This document shows, piece after piece, positions 10,756 to 20,022 of a DNA stretch of 64,000 nt (position 1 is the first letter of the stretch; every line of letters starts with the position of its first letter). A program made the translations under genes and the position numbers. The notes under the pieces are model-generated. The model had not been told where the DNA came from. It made no database searches and was given only the letters and a program-made list of their open reading frames with translations. Source of the stretch: Cerrena zonata (taxonomy: Eukaryota > Basidiomycota > Agaricomycetes > Polyporales > Cerrenaceae); contig JASBNA010000055.1 in assembly GCA_038087015.1 (NCBI GenBank), positions 62,001-126,000 on the forward strand, written 5' to 3'.

Positions 10756-11083
10756 ATTGGAATTGAATATATATTGCAAAAAAAAAGAAGTATTAAGTTA
10801 AAACCTCTTGGAGTTATTTCAGTTGATCTTCCTATCTCTAGTAGCATGATCCTCTTCCCGCTAACCCATCTAGTTTCCCGCTAAGCTTGAACGTTATCAG
10901 GCGAGGAGTTAAGCCTATTGTCTACAGGTGGAGTAGTACAGTTTAGCGCGAATGAAGGGAAAGCTTGTACTCTTATCCAAATAACGGTTAAAGCTTATTT
11001 AAAGATTCTGATAAGATAAAAATGAAACGATTCCGAGTGATTTCAGTTGTAGCTTAGTTGTTTTCTTTTTAAGATAAAGCAAA
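10756..11083. promoter_or_regulatory. Shared divergent promoter of the lamB-like and lamA-like genes
   Basis: 328 bp between two start codons. GATA-factor cores occur as TTATC at 10894-10898, CTTATC at 10972-10977, GATAAG at 11010-11015 and an overlapping GATAAA at 11015-11020, as expected for nitrogen catabolite repression control. A separate 10-bp word TTCCCGCTAA occurs twice exactly 20 bp apart (10855-10864 and 10875-10884), with a near copy in the opposite orientation at 10943-10952. This repeated word is a candidate operator for a pathway-specific activator. Assignments rest on word matching only. Confidence 0.6.
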
Positions 11084-14000
11084 ATGTCAGAATTTTCAAA
11101 GATTGGCAAGGTTCTCATCGCCAATAGAGGTGAGATAGCGTGTCGAACTATAAGATGCTGCAAAGAAAACAATTTAAAATCGATTGCAATTTTCTCGAGT
11201 GACGATGCTGATTCCGCTCATGTAATTGAAGCCGACGAGTCTCATTTGATAAATGGGAGTGGTGCAACTGCGTACCTTGACATCGATCAAATAGTCCAAA
11301 TAGCCGTCGATTATGGTGCTGATGTCGTGGTTCCAGGTTATGGGTTTCTCTCCGAGAACCCCCAGTTTGCGGAAGAATTATCCAAGAAGGGCATAGTATT
11401 TGCTGGTCCATCCTCCGAGTCGGTGAATCTCTTTGGTTTGAAACACAGTGCTAGAGAATTGGCAGAAAAGAGTAATGTACCAATTGTGCCAGGATCAAAA
11501 TTGATCGAGTCATACGAAGAAGCTTTGAAGGAAGCAGAGAGAATTGGCTTCCCCGTGATGATAAAGTCAACTGCCGGTGGTGGTGGTATGGGTTTAAAGG
11601 TGGTCAATGAAAAGGATGAATTACAGTCTGCCTTAAACGATGTGATTTCTAGGGGAAAGACATTGTTCAAGAATTCGGGTGCTTATTTAGAAAAATACAT
11701 TGAACATGGCCGTCATATTGAAGTCCAGATCTTTGGGAACGGTCAAGGCGATGTGGTTGCGTTTGGTGAACGGGAGTGTTCCATTCAAAGACGTCACCAA
11801 AAGGTTATCGAAGAAGCCCCAAGCCCTTTTGTAGCCTTACCAAGCTATAACCACTTAGAATTGAGAAAGAATTTATCTAAGTGTGCCATAGAGTTGGCAG
11901 CCTCCATCAAATATAAATCAGCCGGTACTGTTGAATTTTTAGTGGATGATGATTCAGGGGATTACTACTTTTTGGAAATGAATACTCGTCTTCAAGTAGA
12001 ACATGGAATAACTGAATTGATATATGGAGTGGATTTAATGAAGCTTATGCTACTTCAAGCTGAATTCGAGGCCAGAAATGAAGCAGGATTACCCAAAAAA
12101 ACACTTCTTGCCGAAGGGTCTTATCAAGTGGATAATGACGGTGTTGCAATCCCCCAAGGATGGGCAATTGAATGCAGAATATATGCTGAAAACCCTGCTA
12201 AGAATTTCCAGCCTTCTCCCGGTATTCTTCATAATGTCGATTTTCCTCAGACAGTTGATGATTGTGAAGTAAGAATTGATCACTGGATTTCTACTGGTAA
12301 TAAAGTTTCTCCTTATTTTGATCCATTATTAGCAAAAGCCATGATACTCGCCCCAAATAGAGCCAAGGCAATCGATGGAATGATTAAATTACTCCAGGGA
12401 ACAAAAGTTCAAGGACCTCCAGTGAATATTGATTATCTATCTAAAATATTATCAAGCAAAAACTTTCAGTCTGGCTATACTTTGACTTCGTTCTTAAACA
12501 AATCCTTCAAGTATATCCCTCCATTGCTTGAAATTTTGCAACCTGGTGCTTATACTTCCATTCAGGATTTACCTGGGCGTGAATCCTATAGTGCTGGTAT
12601 CCCATTATCTGGACCTGTCGATCCCTTGTTTTTGCAATTAGCTAATTTGATCGTGGGTAATGACCGTAAATCTGAAGCTTTAGAAATAACATTCAAGGGC
12701 CCAACTATAAAATTCCATTCACCTGCAACAATATGTCTCGCTGGTGGAAAATTCAAATTTAGATCAAATGGAAAGGATTTACCTATGTTCACCGCAATAA
12801 CAATTCCTGCCGATTCAACCATTAAAATTGGCGATTTTATCGGTCAAGGTGCCAGAGCTTATTTAGCAATTCGTGGTGGTTTACCAGATGTTGCTTCGTA
12901 TCTTGGTTCAAAAAGTTGTACGCCTACTTTAAATTTAGGTGGTCATCAGGGAAGAGTTCTCATGAATGGTGACTGTCTTGCAATAAAGCCAGAAACTTTC
13001 AATGAACCTTCTCCTAAATGTGGATTCAAATTACCTTCTCATTGCATACCTTCTTTAGAGAGCTTGGAAGATGACCATGTTTGGACTATAAGAATGTTAA
13101 GTGGTCCTCATGACACTCCTGAAATTTGCAGCAAAGAAGGTTTAGATATGTTTTATAATACTGTCTATAGAGTCAACTTGAATTCGAATAGAGGATGTAC
13201 TAAATTGGATGGACCAGGAAATGTTTTCTCCAGGAAAGATGGTGGTGATGGAGGCTCTCATCCAAGTAACATTTTAGAATACCCTTATCCTACTTGTGGG
13301 TTGAGTATTGTTGGTAGTGTTGTCTCTTTATTTGGTGTTGACGGTGGAACTTTATCTGGTTTCACTTGTATTTGCACTCCAGCGAAAGCTGACTGGTGGA
13401 AGATTGGACAGGCCAAGATAGGTGCCGGCTTAAAATTTAAGCTTATTAGTTATCTGGATGCCTTAAGATTATCCGAACAAAGAGAAAAATTTTTTGTTGA
13501 ATTAGAAAATGCTATTAAAAAAGGTACAGACTTGCCTGATTTTACTGATGAATTAGATCAATACGAAAACGAAGTTGACGAAATATCTAAAACCAATTTG
13601 TATCACAGAAAAAGTAACCAAGACAAAGGTTTACCTGAATTCACTATCAGACAAGCTGGAGAAAACATGATTCTCACTGATTTTGGAATTGGTCACTTTA
13701 CGTTATTGAATAACGGTCGCCAGAAAGCTTTAGAGATTGAAATTGACAAATACGATAGGAGTTCTAAATTCATCAAGGCTATCATTAGAAAGGAATCTTG
13801 CACTGGATCCACTGGATTTTTGTTCAATTCCAATATTATTGATAGGGAAGAATTTATTGAGATACTTGCAAACATTGAATCGAAGATTCCACCACCTCAT
13901 GATCTCAAGATCAAAAGCACCTTGTATAGACTTCCATGTTGTTTCAACCATAGTGCTTTGAAGCATTGCATGGAAAGATATATGCATTCTCAAAGACCTT

Positions 14001-14929
14001 ATGCACCATATTTACCTGATAACATCGAATACGTACGCAAAGCTAATTGCATTGATCTGTTTGAAAAATTCAAAGCCAACGTCATTGGCCAAACCCAAGT
14101 GGTCACTGCTGTTTCATTCTTCTGTGGAAATACCTTAGCTGTGAACATGGACCCACGTACCAGATTCAAAACGGGGAAGTTTAATCCGGCAAGAACTTTC
14201 ACCCCCAAAGGCTCCATTGGTTCAGGTTCTGTTGGTAACTCAATTTATTCCATTGACTCTCCCGGTGGTTATATGATTTGGGGGATGACCCTACCAGATT
14301 TATGCTGGAAAACATTTGGCAAACAACCATGGTATTTCAATAACTTTGATCAGATTATTTATTATGAGGTTGATGAGGAGCAGCTTAATGAATTGAATAA
14401 CAAGTTAATCACCGGTAAATTGGATATCCAAAAAGAAGAAGTTGAATTTGACTTTAAAACTTATGATAAATACTTAAAAGAAAACCATCATGACATTAAC
14501 AAAGTAAATGAAGCCAAAATTAAAGCCACCTCACTTCTAGTAGAAGAGGAAGAAGCTTCCCATAAAAAGTGGTTAGCTGAACTTGAAGCTGCAAAAGAAA
14601 GTGCCAGGGAAGCTTCGGCCAAACAACCCAAAGACATCCTCAACGATCCAAACACTATTAAGATCAAATCAAATATGGCTGCAAACATCTTTAAAATTAA
14701 TTTTAAACCCGGTTCAAGAGTTAAAGCTGAGGATACCTTGATAATTCTTGAAGCAATGAAAATGGAGATTGCAATCAAACCAATCAATGATGATGAGGAC
14801 AGCGACGAAGAGGAAGACCTAAACCTGAAAAGTGCAACTGACACCAGCTACGAAGTCCTTGAGCTCATCGTAGAAGAAGGAGACGTTGTAGGCCCCGGTG
14901 ATACTTTAGCTCTAATCAGAGCTGTTTAG
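11084..14929 (+). CDS. LamA-like biotin-dependent carboxylase/KipA-KipI fusion (urea-carboxylase type)
   Basis: A 1281-residue multidomain protein. Biotin carboxylase (about 5-455) has KVLIANRGEIACR, GYGFLSENP, the ATP-grasp KSTAGGGGMGLKV, ECSIQRRHQKVIEE and FLEMNTRLQVEHGITE. A KipA/PxpC-type domain (about 485-790; PGAYTSIQDLPGR, AYLAIRGG, NLGGHQGR) is followed by a KipI/PxpB-type domain (about 860-1070; SSFFCG-like, DPRTRF, SPGGYMIWG) and a biotinyl domain whose acceptor lysine is in EAMKMEI (Lys about 1226). It resembles the carboxylase half of urea amidolyase Dur1,2 but has no amidase (allophanate hydrolase) domain, so it is unlikely to degrade urea alone. Its LamB partner is divergent next to it. 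Predicted role: ATP- and bicarbonate-dependent opening of a lactam such as 2-pyrrolidinone or 5-oxoproline. An acidic insert follows the biotinyl lysine. Confidence 0.88.
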   Translation: MSEFSKIGKVLIANRGEIACRTIRCCKENNLKSIAIFSSDDADSAHVIEADESHLINGSGATAYLDIDQIVQIAVDYGADVVVPGYGFLSENPQFAEELSKKGIVFAGPSSESVNLFGLKHSARELAEKSNVPIVPGSKLIESYEEALKEAERIGFPVMIKSTAGGGGMGLKVVNEKDELQSALNDVISRGKTLFKNSGAYLEKYIEHGRHIEVQIFGNGQGDVVAFGERECSIQRRHQKVIEEAPSPFVALPSYNHLELRKNLSKCAIELAASIKYKSAGTVEFLVDDDSGDYYFLEMNTRLQVEHGITELIYGVDLMKLMLLQAEFEARNEAGLPKKTLLAEGSYQVDNDGVAIPQGWAIECRIYAENPAKNFQPSPGILHNVDFPQTVDDCEVRIDHWISTGNKVSPYFDPLLAKAMILAPNRAKAIDGMIKLLQGTKVQGPPVNIDYLSKILSSKNFQSGYTLTSFLNKSFKYIPPLLEILQPGAYTSIQDLPGRESYSAGIPLSGPVDPLFLQLANLIVGNDRKSEALEITFKGPTIKFHSPATICLAGGKFKFRSNGKDLPMFTAITIPADSTIKIGDFIGQGARAYLAIRGGLPDVASYLGSKSCTPTLNLGGHQGRVLMNGDCLAIKPETFNEPSPKCGFKLPSHCIPSLESLEDDHVWTIRMLSGPHDTPEICSKEGLDMFYNTVYRVNLNSNRGCTKLDGPGNVFSRKDGGDGGSHPSNILEYPYPTCGLSIVGSVVSLFGVDGGTLSGFTCICTPAKADWWKIGQAKIGAGLKFKLISYLDALRLSEQREKFFVELENAIKKGTDLPDFTDELDQYENEVDEISKTNLYHRKSNQDKGLPEFTIRQAGENMILTDFGIGHFTLLNNGRQKALEIEIDKYDRSSKFIKAIIRKESCTGSTGFLFNSNIIDREEFIEILANIESKIPPPHDLKIKSTLYRLPCCFNHSALKHCMERYMHSQRPYAPYLPDNIEYVRKANCIDLFEKFKANVIGQTQVVTAVSFFCGNTLAVNMDPRTRFKTGKFNPARTFTPKGSIGSGSVGNSIYSIDSPGGYMIWGMTLPDLCWKTFGKQPWYFNNFDQIIYYEVDEEQLNELNNKLITGKLDIQKEEVEFDFKTYDKYLKENHHDINKVNEAKIKATSLLVEEEEASHKKWLAELEAAKESAREASAKQPKDILNDPNTIKIKSNMAANIFKINFKPGSRVKAEDTLIILEAMKMEIAIKPINDDEDSDEEEDLNLKSATDTSYEVLELIVEEGDVVGPGDTLALIRAV

Positions 14930-15095
14930 AACTATATCAATATATGTTTTTTACTGCAAAAAAGAGCAACGTAGAAATGTCGTACATGTCGCGAATGCAA
15001 ATGTCGTGGCAGAATGAAATGAGATATCGATGTTGATAAATTCCGAATTTGAATTTCACAATTCAAGTACTTTATACTTTAGGCTAAATTCTAAG

Positions 15096-15902
15096 ATGAC
15101 TTATCCAAATCCATTGAAAGTAGTTACAAGAAGCTTGACTCCAAACATACTCATTTCATCATGCAGCTTCAAGCGTTTTGACAAGGTCAATTTCGGAGCT
15201 AGAATGGCTCTTTTCAATTATGATAATTCTGTTATAGTTTGGTCTGCAATTCCCTATGGGGAAGAAGTCGATAAGGCTATACAGAAGTTGACTGGAGGCT
15301 CAGCCTTTGATGTCACTCACTTAATCATTCCAGACAAGGAACATACTATGGCTGCTAAGTCTTTCAAAGAGAAGTACCCGGCTATGAAAATCATTGCCAT
15401 GGAATCGGTCGATTTAGGTGAATCATGCCCGATTGATTATACCATTACTTCTAAATATGCTAATAAATTGATCGATGCTTCTGTTTTAGAAGAAATTGGT
15501 ATAAAAGAGTCGGCCATCTTGAAGAACTTCCAATTTGTATATCTTCCGCATCATGCCAATAAAGAGCTTGTTACTTACGATTTGAACTCTAAAATCTTAT
15601 TCGAAGCAGATTTATTGTTCAATTTGGGCAATGGAGAAAAATTGGAACAGTTCAGCCCTGAAACAGGATATCCTGAAGATTATAATCCGTACCTGGGCTG
15701 GTCTTACTCTTCCAGATACTTACATCCAGATAGTACTGTCGGAAGATTTCTTCTTAACAAGATCTGTAACACTGCACAGTCAGCTGAAGGTTTGAAGACC
15801 ATATACAATTGGGACTTCAAGCTGATTGTCATGTGTCACGGTAACGTCATCGAACATGACGCTAAGACAAAGTTCAAGACTTTGTTCAGTTCTGTTTTAT
15901 AA
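15096..15902 (+). CDS. DUF4336 protein, metallo-beta-lactamase-like fold
   Basis: A 268-residue protein (an upstream in-frame ATG at 15030 would add 22 residues; I prefer 15096, since family similarity begins just after it). It belongs to the fungal DUF4336 family, distantly related to metallo-beta-lactamase hydrolases. The first metal motif is degenerate (THLIIPDKEHTMAA, about residues 70-84), but later ligand-like blocks are present: YLPHHANKE, FEADLLFN and VMCHGN. Biochemical function of the family is not established. It lies 166 bp downstream of the LamA-like gene on the same strand, which makes a role as an accessory hydrolase of lactam breakdown possible but unproven. Absence of the full HxHxDH motif argues for either altered metal binding or loss of catalysis. 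Confidence 0.75.
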   Translation: MTYPNPLKVVTRSLTPNILISSCSFKRFDKVNFGARMALFNYDNSVIVWSAIPYGEEVDKAIQKLTGGSAFDVTHLIIPDKEHTMAAKSFKEKYPAMKIIAMESVDLGESCPIDYTITSKYANKLIDASVLEEIGIKESAILKNFQFVYLPHHANKELVTYDLNSKILFEADLLFNLGNGEKLEQFSPETGYPEDYNPYLGWSYSSRYLHPDSTVGRFLLNKICNTAQSAEGLKTIYNWDFKLIVMCHGNVIEHDAKTKFKTLFSSVL

Positions 15903-16223
15903 TTTTGACTGCTTATGAGAATGTTACTTGCTGTGTAATAATAAGACTTGTTTTTGTTTGTTTTTGATGATGATGATGATGACGATGATGATGGTGATGA
16001 TGGTGATGACTCTGGAGATGCCTTATTAATACACATTTACTTATTTAGTTGTAATTGTATTTATTTGTAGATGATATGAAGTTTTGGCTGAAAAAATCAT
16101 AGGACTGCATGTAACTCATCCCCCACAAATTAAACTGAGCTTTAGCCACGGAACAAGTTTAAGTAGCTCTAAAAAGTCAAGTCCATCAAATACGAGTATA
16201 TACACCGGCAAGTCTACATAGTT
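15903..16223. other. Intergenic with GAT-type microsatellite
   Basis: 321 bp between the DUF4336 and thioesterase genes. At 15966-16012 there is an imperfect GAT/GGT trinucleotide run. Otherwise AT-rich with no gene seen. Confidence 0.7.
15966..16012. repeat. Imperfect (GAT)n trinucleotide microsatellite
   Basis: About fifteen units of GAT interrupted by GAC and GGT. It lies just past the DUF4336 stop codon in noncoding DNA and is likely length-polymorphic between strains. Confidence 0.85.
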
Positions 16224-16940
16224 ATGACAAAACCTGAAAACGAAAGCAGTACCTTGGTTAATTCCAAAGAAAACAGTCCTTTTGAGACAGAGAAAGGGTC
16301 GCCAGACTATGAGAAAATACTCTTGGATCATCCAGTTTACCAATATTTCAATGATCTTTACGAAGAACATTCCAAAACCAATAACCATAGCTCATTGATC
16401 GAAGAGAACATCTGGCCCACTCTTACCGGTGAGACCTTGATTGGAAGGGGGAAAATAAATTTTAGAAGTAATTCTTTCTATTTGATTGATGATAAATTTT
16501 TAAGTGAATATAAAGACATTGATCAGTTGGAAAAGAATGAAAAGAATTATAGCTATACATTCTTTCACTTAGGATCAAAGCTCTCGGGCCATCAGAAGAT
16601 AATCCACGGAGGTTTATTAGCAACTATTCTTGATGAAATCACTTGCCGTTTGGCCTTTCAAAATTTCCATTCGAAGAAGGGGGTAACTGCAAATCTCAAT
16701 ATCAACTATAAACAGCCTTGCTACGTTGATACATTTGTTCTTATAAAGTGTGAGACTACCAAGAAAGCCGGAAGAAAGTGTTTCGTTAAGGGAAGCGTAT
16801 TTAAACTCAACTTAAATGACGGGAACTTGCAGCTGCCTACCACTGATTATATCGAGTCTAAGGCTAACTTATTGACTGAGTGTGAGTGTTTGGTTATTGA
16901 ACCCAAATGGGTGCATGAATTGCAAAATAAGCAGACTTGA
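16224..16940 (+). CDS. Hotdog-fold thioesterase (THEM4/PaaI-like)
   Basis: A 238-residue acyl-CoA thioesterase-superfamily protein. The hotdog signature is HQKIIHGGLLATILDEI (about residues 119-135), where HGG-x(7)-DE is the usual substrate-binding and catalytic block, followed by a beta-strand block with VTANLNINYKQPCYVDTFVLIKCE typical of the fold. The first 110 residues have low similarity and contain a HPVYQYFNDLYEEH segment seen in fungal mitochondrial members such as yeast Fmp10. Substrate is unknown. Convergent with the asparagine-synthase-like gene, 37 bp apart. Confidence 0.75.
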   Translation: MTKPENESSTLVNSKENSPFETEKGSPDYEKILLDHPVYQYFNDLYEEHSKTNNHSSLIEENIWPTLTGETLIGRGKINFRSNSFYLIDDKFLSEYKDIDQLEKNEKNYSYTFFHLGSKLSGHQKIIHGGLLATILDEITCRLAFQNFHSKKGVTANLNINYKQPCYVDTFVLIKCETTKKAGRKCFVKGSVFKLNLNDGNLQLPTTDYIESKANLLTECECLVIEPKWVHELQNKQT

Positions 16941-16977
16941 ACATTATTAATTATATATATTTATATTCTAATATACT

Positions 16978-19011
16978 CTATAAATTATCCGTTCCTTTAG
17001 TTTTACTTTGACCGATTTCTAATTTGGCACTTTTAGCACCGAATTGGATTGCTCTTTTCATTTCATCTTTGACCCATGAAAGCCCCATGAATTCTGCCAA
17101 TTCTCTAAGGATCCATTTTCTCACATAAGTTTTTACTTGTTTACCAACTTTATCTTTCTTCGTGGTTTTCAACTGCCATTCGTATTTTAACTTAAGATTA
17201 GGTTCGATGTCGTTTACGACATGGTTGATAACCTTGTTGTCTAAGTATGGATACCTTAATTCTTTACCCCAAGATGATATAGCTCGATCATCGCGACCTA
17301 AATTACGGTTATAAATGACTTGAATATCATAAATTAACGATTCTGATAATTCTTGGTACTTTTTTCAGTAAAATGCTATCAGAGGCGTCAATATTAATAT
17401 CGTTAAATATCGATTCATGTCTTGAATATCCCGCAAATAATTCATCTGCTCCTAACCCAGAAAATAATACTTTTGCATTAGAAGTATAATTCGAATCAAA
17501 AGTTGAATAAATTGACTCATCTCCATATATTCACTTAAATCCAAGTTTTTCGGAATTTCGTCATTCAATTCGATTTTGAAATCATTAGAGCATCTACTTG
17601 CTAAACAGAAGGCAATTGCAATTGACAAATCCATTTCTGTATTTGCAGGATATATTAATTTTTCAACTCTTTTCTTATGAATTAACCATTCCCTATATTC
17701 GACATTGATTTCAACCAATCTAATTTTAAACAGTTCATTATTGTATTTCTTCAGGAGATTGAACCATGATTTTTTACTCAATTTACGGTCTGGGGATTCG
17801 CTGGCCTTCATATTAGTCCTTGGATTGTCAAATCCGATAGTCATTAAGTCAATGTATCCTCTATTGCCATTCTGAATTATATTATCACTTATCATCGCCG
17901 CAATAACTGTACAATCTAACCCACCACTGAATAATATACCTAATTGAGAACCTTGGGTTTCATGCAAAGGATGTATAGTATTTTGACGTTTTAGACATGC
18001 ATTGTTCAATACTTTAAATAAATTTTCAATCTTAGAAGAAACATTGGCAATTGAGGAGTTATAAGCCAACGGGTCGAAGCTGATTCTTTGATCAGAGCCA
18101 AACTCACTCCATATAGATTCATATTCAACGGTATCCAACTTGAAGCTAGTCATGTCTAACTGATATAACTGACTACTTTTGCATTCGATGTAGTTCTGTC
18201 TCGAATGGTCAGCTGGAGGTAAAGAACTAATGATTAATCTGGAATCTACCATGGAATATAAAAGTGCTCTTTTGCCTATATAATCTTTCCCAAAGTAAAC
18301 TTTATTTTCGATTTTATCGGTTAAAACGAATGCAAATTCACCATTTAGCTCGGCGATAGTTTTCAAAACAGCCAGCTTTCGAGTATTACATGCATTCAAA
18401 TTCTTAGACAATAAATGTATAATAAAATCTGTATCATTAGTATTCAAGCACTCTTCATTGTAGAGTTCACCATTGAACTGTAGTATAAAATCATCAGTTC
18501 CAGTGGGTTGTTTATTAAACGGTTGTCTCAATGATAAAATCGAGGAGAATAACTGGATGTTCTTGTCATGATGGCAAAATTGCTGATATTGAACATAATC
18601 AGGACCCCTACATGCAATTCTTGATATCAAATCATTCCAAAGATTGTAATCTTGATTCAAAAGCTCGTCATCGTTAATAGGGTGATTGACTATCTGGTCA
18701 ATTTGGTGTTCAATCTCAAGTTTTTGTTTTAACTTATCATCGTCGAGCTTTTTTTTGATTGTATTATTCAAGCTTATTAGTTTTTCGTTCAATGTCCTAA
18801 GACTTTCCAAGTTATCTAATTTCATTTGGTCACTTTTGGTCAAGATCAAGTCATTGTCAAGTTGAGGTTGAATCAATAAAGATTTGATCTTTTCGGTATC
18901 ATCTGTCTCGTAGAAACTCACACCATTTTCTTCCGAAATTTCATTTCCAAAAACCGATGGATGGTCAATTTGAGAACTTTGATCTTGAATGGAGTATAGT
19001 ATCCCACACAT
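16978..19011 (-). CDS. ASNSD1/YML096W-like asparagine synthase-related protein, two frame changes
   Basis: Resembles yeast YML096W and human ASNSD1: an N-terminal class II glutamine amidotransferase domain and a C-terminal asparagine synthase (PP-loop) domain. I place the start at 19009-19011 because the product then begins MCGILYSI, with the Cys required at position 2; the frame upstream opens only at TTG. CRGPDYVQ and LFSGGLDCTVIAAM (PP-loop SGGLD) are present, then GLGADELFAGYSRH and the C-terminal WGKELRYPYLD. The frame changes at about 17517-17528 and again at a six-T run at 17360-17365; reading continues in the right family order across both, so about 675 residues result. The protein is longer than YML096W (525) because of Lys/Asp-rich inserts in the N-terminal half. 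Likely intact with sequence errors. Confidence 0.8.
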
Positions 19012-19272
19012 GTCACCGATGTAAAAGGTCAAACTGATCTATTGATCGAAAATTTTCATCGACTTTTTTCTCTTCACTTCGAAGCATTCAAATTTGTGCG
19101 ATGCTACAATTTTGCAGTAAGATTTAGTCTTGGTCTAACATAAAGAAAACCATGGCTTCGAGCTAGAAGGATCCCTTCAGATGTGGATAACTAACTTGAT
19201 ACGACTTACAAATAAAAAGCTGGGTCATTCATGCATTAATAAATTGAATATGCTAAGATTTACCTAATCTGT

Positions 19273-19725
19273 CTACCATTTTTCTTCAGGATTCTTTTTG
19301 AACTCAAGATAATCGTTATAATTGAAGATACTTAACTCGGTTTCATTTTCGATCCCAAAGTCCCACAAGGTTTTCTTTTCGTCATCGACTTTATTCAGTT
19401 CGTCGTTACAAAAAACTATCCAATCTTGATCATTATCGAAGTTAATAACCAAGTTCATTGACTTGGTACCATGAGCTTTTGTATAGATCTTGATGGTGTT
19501 ATATTCGACATTTCTATAAGGTCTTAATCCACCAGTGGTGTTTATTATGTTTAAGATTTGGTCAAACAATTGTTTTGGAGTAGTTTCTTTCAAGTTGATG
19601 GATTTTATGAGGGTATTTTTCACATTACGATAAGGAAATGACTTCACGATACGGACAGTAAGCAAAGCGTCGGTTGCTGGTCTGACGTTTGAAGTCAAGG
19701 GTTCTTCGGTATTGAATTCAGACAT
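19273..19725 (-). CDS. UPF0538 family protein (human C2orf76 homologue)
   Basis: A 150-residue small cytosolic protein of the UPF0538 family. Hallmarks: LTVRIVKSFPYRNVKN near residues 22-37, then RPYRNVEYNTIKIYTKAHGTKSMNLVINFDND, and the tail DFGIENETELSIFNYNDYLEFKKNPEEKW, which mirrors the animal proteins in order and spacing. The predicted fold is ubiquitin-like. No function is established in any organism to my knowledge, and S. cerevisiae has no obvious counterpart. Transcribed in the same direction as both neighbours. Confidence 0.8.
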   Translation of the reverse strand: MSEFNTEEPLTSNVRPATDALLTVRIVKSFPYRNVKNTLIKSINLKETTPKQLFDQILNIINTTGGLRPYRNVEYNTIKIYTKAHGTKSMNLVINFDNDQDWIVFCNDELNKVDDEKKTLWDFGIENETELSIFNYNDYLEFKKNPEEKW

Positions 19726-20022
19726 TTCACTTAGTTTATGAAAAAGTAAAGAGTGGTTAATAAAGGAAGCTGTTCAGAAGTAGTTGATGGAGTGATTTTT
19801 TTTTTTTTTTTTGGCACTGAAAAATTAGCAGAGGTCGTGTATTATACGAATATATTTGCAGCCTACGGAGTCTATAGACGATGATACTGACAGAATTGAC
19901 AATTGAAGAAGTGAAAACATAAATCATGAACCCATTAAACGTAAGAAATGAAAAAATTTAGAAGAAAGTAAAAGAATAGTTGAAAAAAGAAGTAAAAAAC
20001 CGAAAATTTCCCGAATAAAAGA

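Noticed and set aside
11084..14929. Urea amidolyase (DUR1,2)
   Set aside because: The carboxylase, KipA, KipI and biotinyl parts match, but the N-terminal amidase of about 600 residues is absent, and the partner gene is LamB/YcsF.
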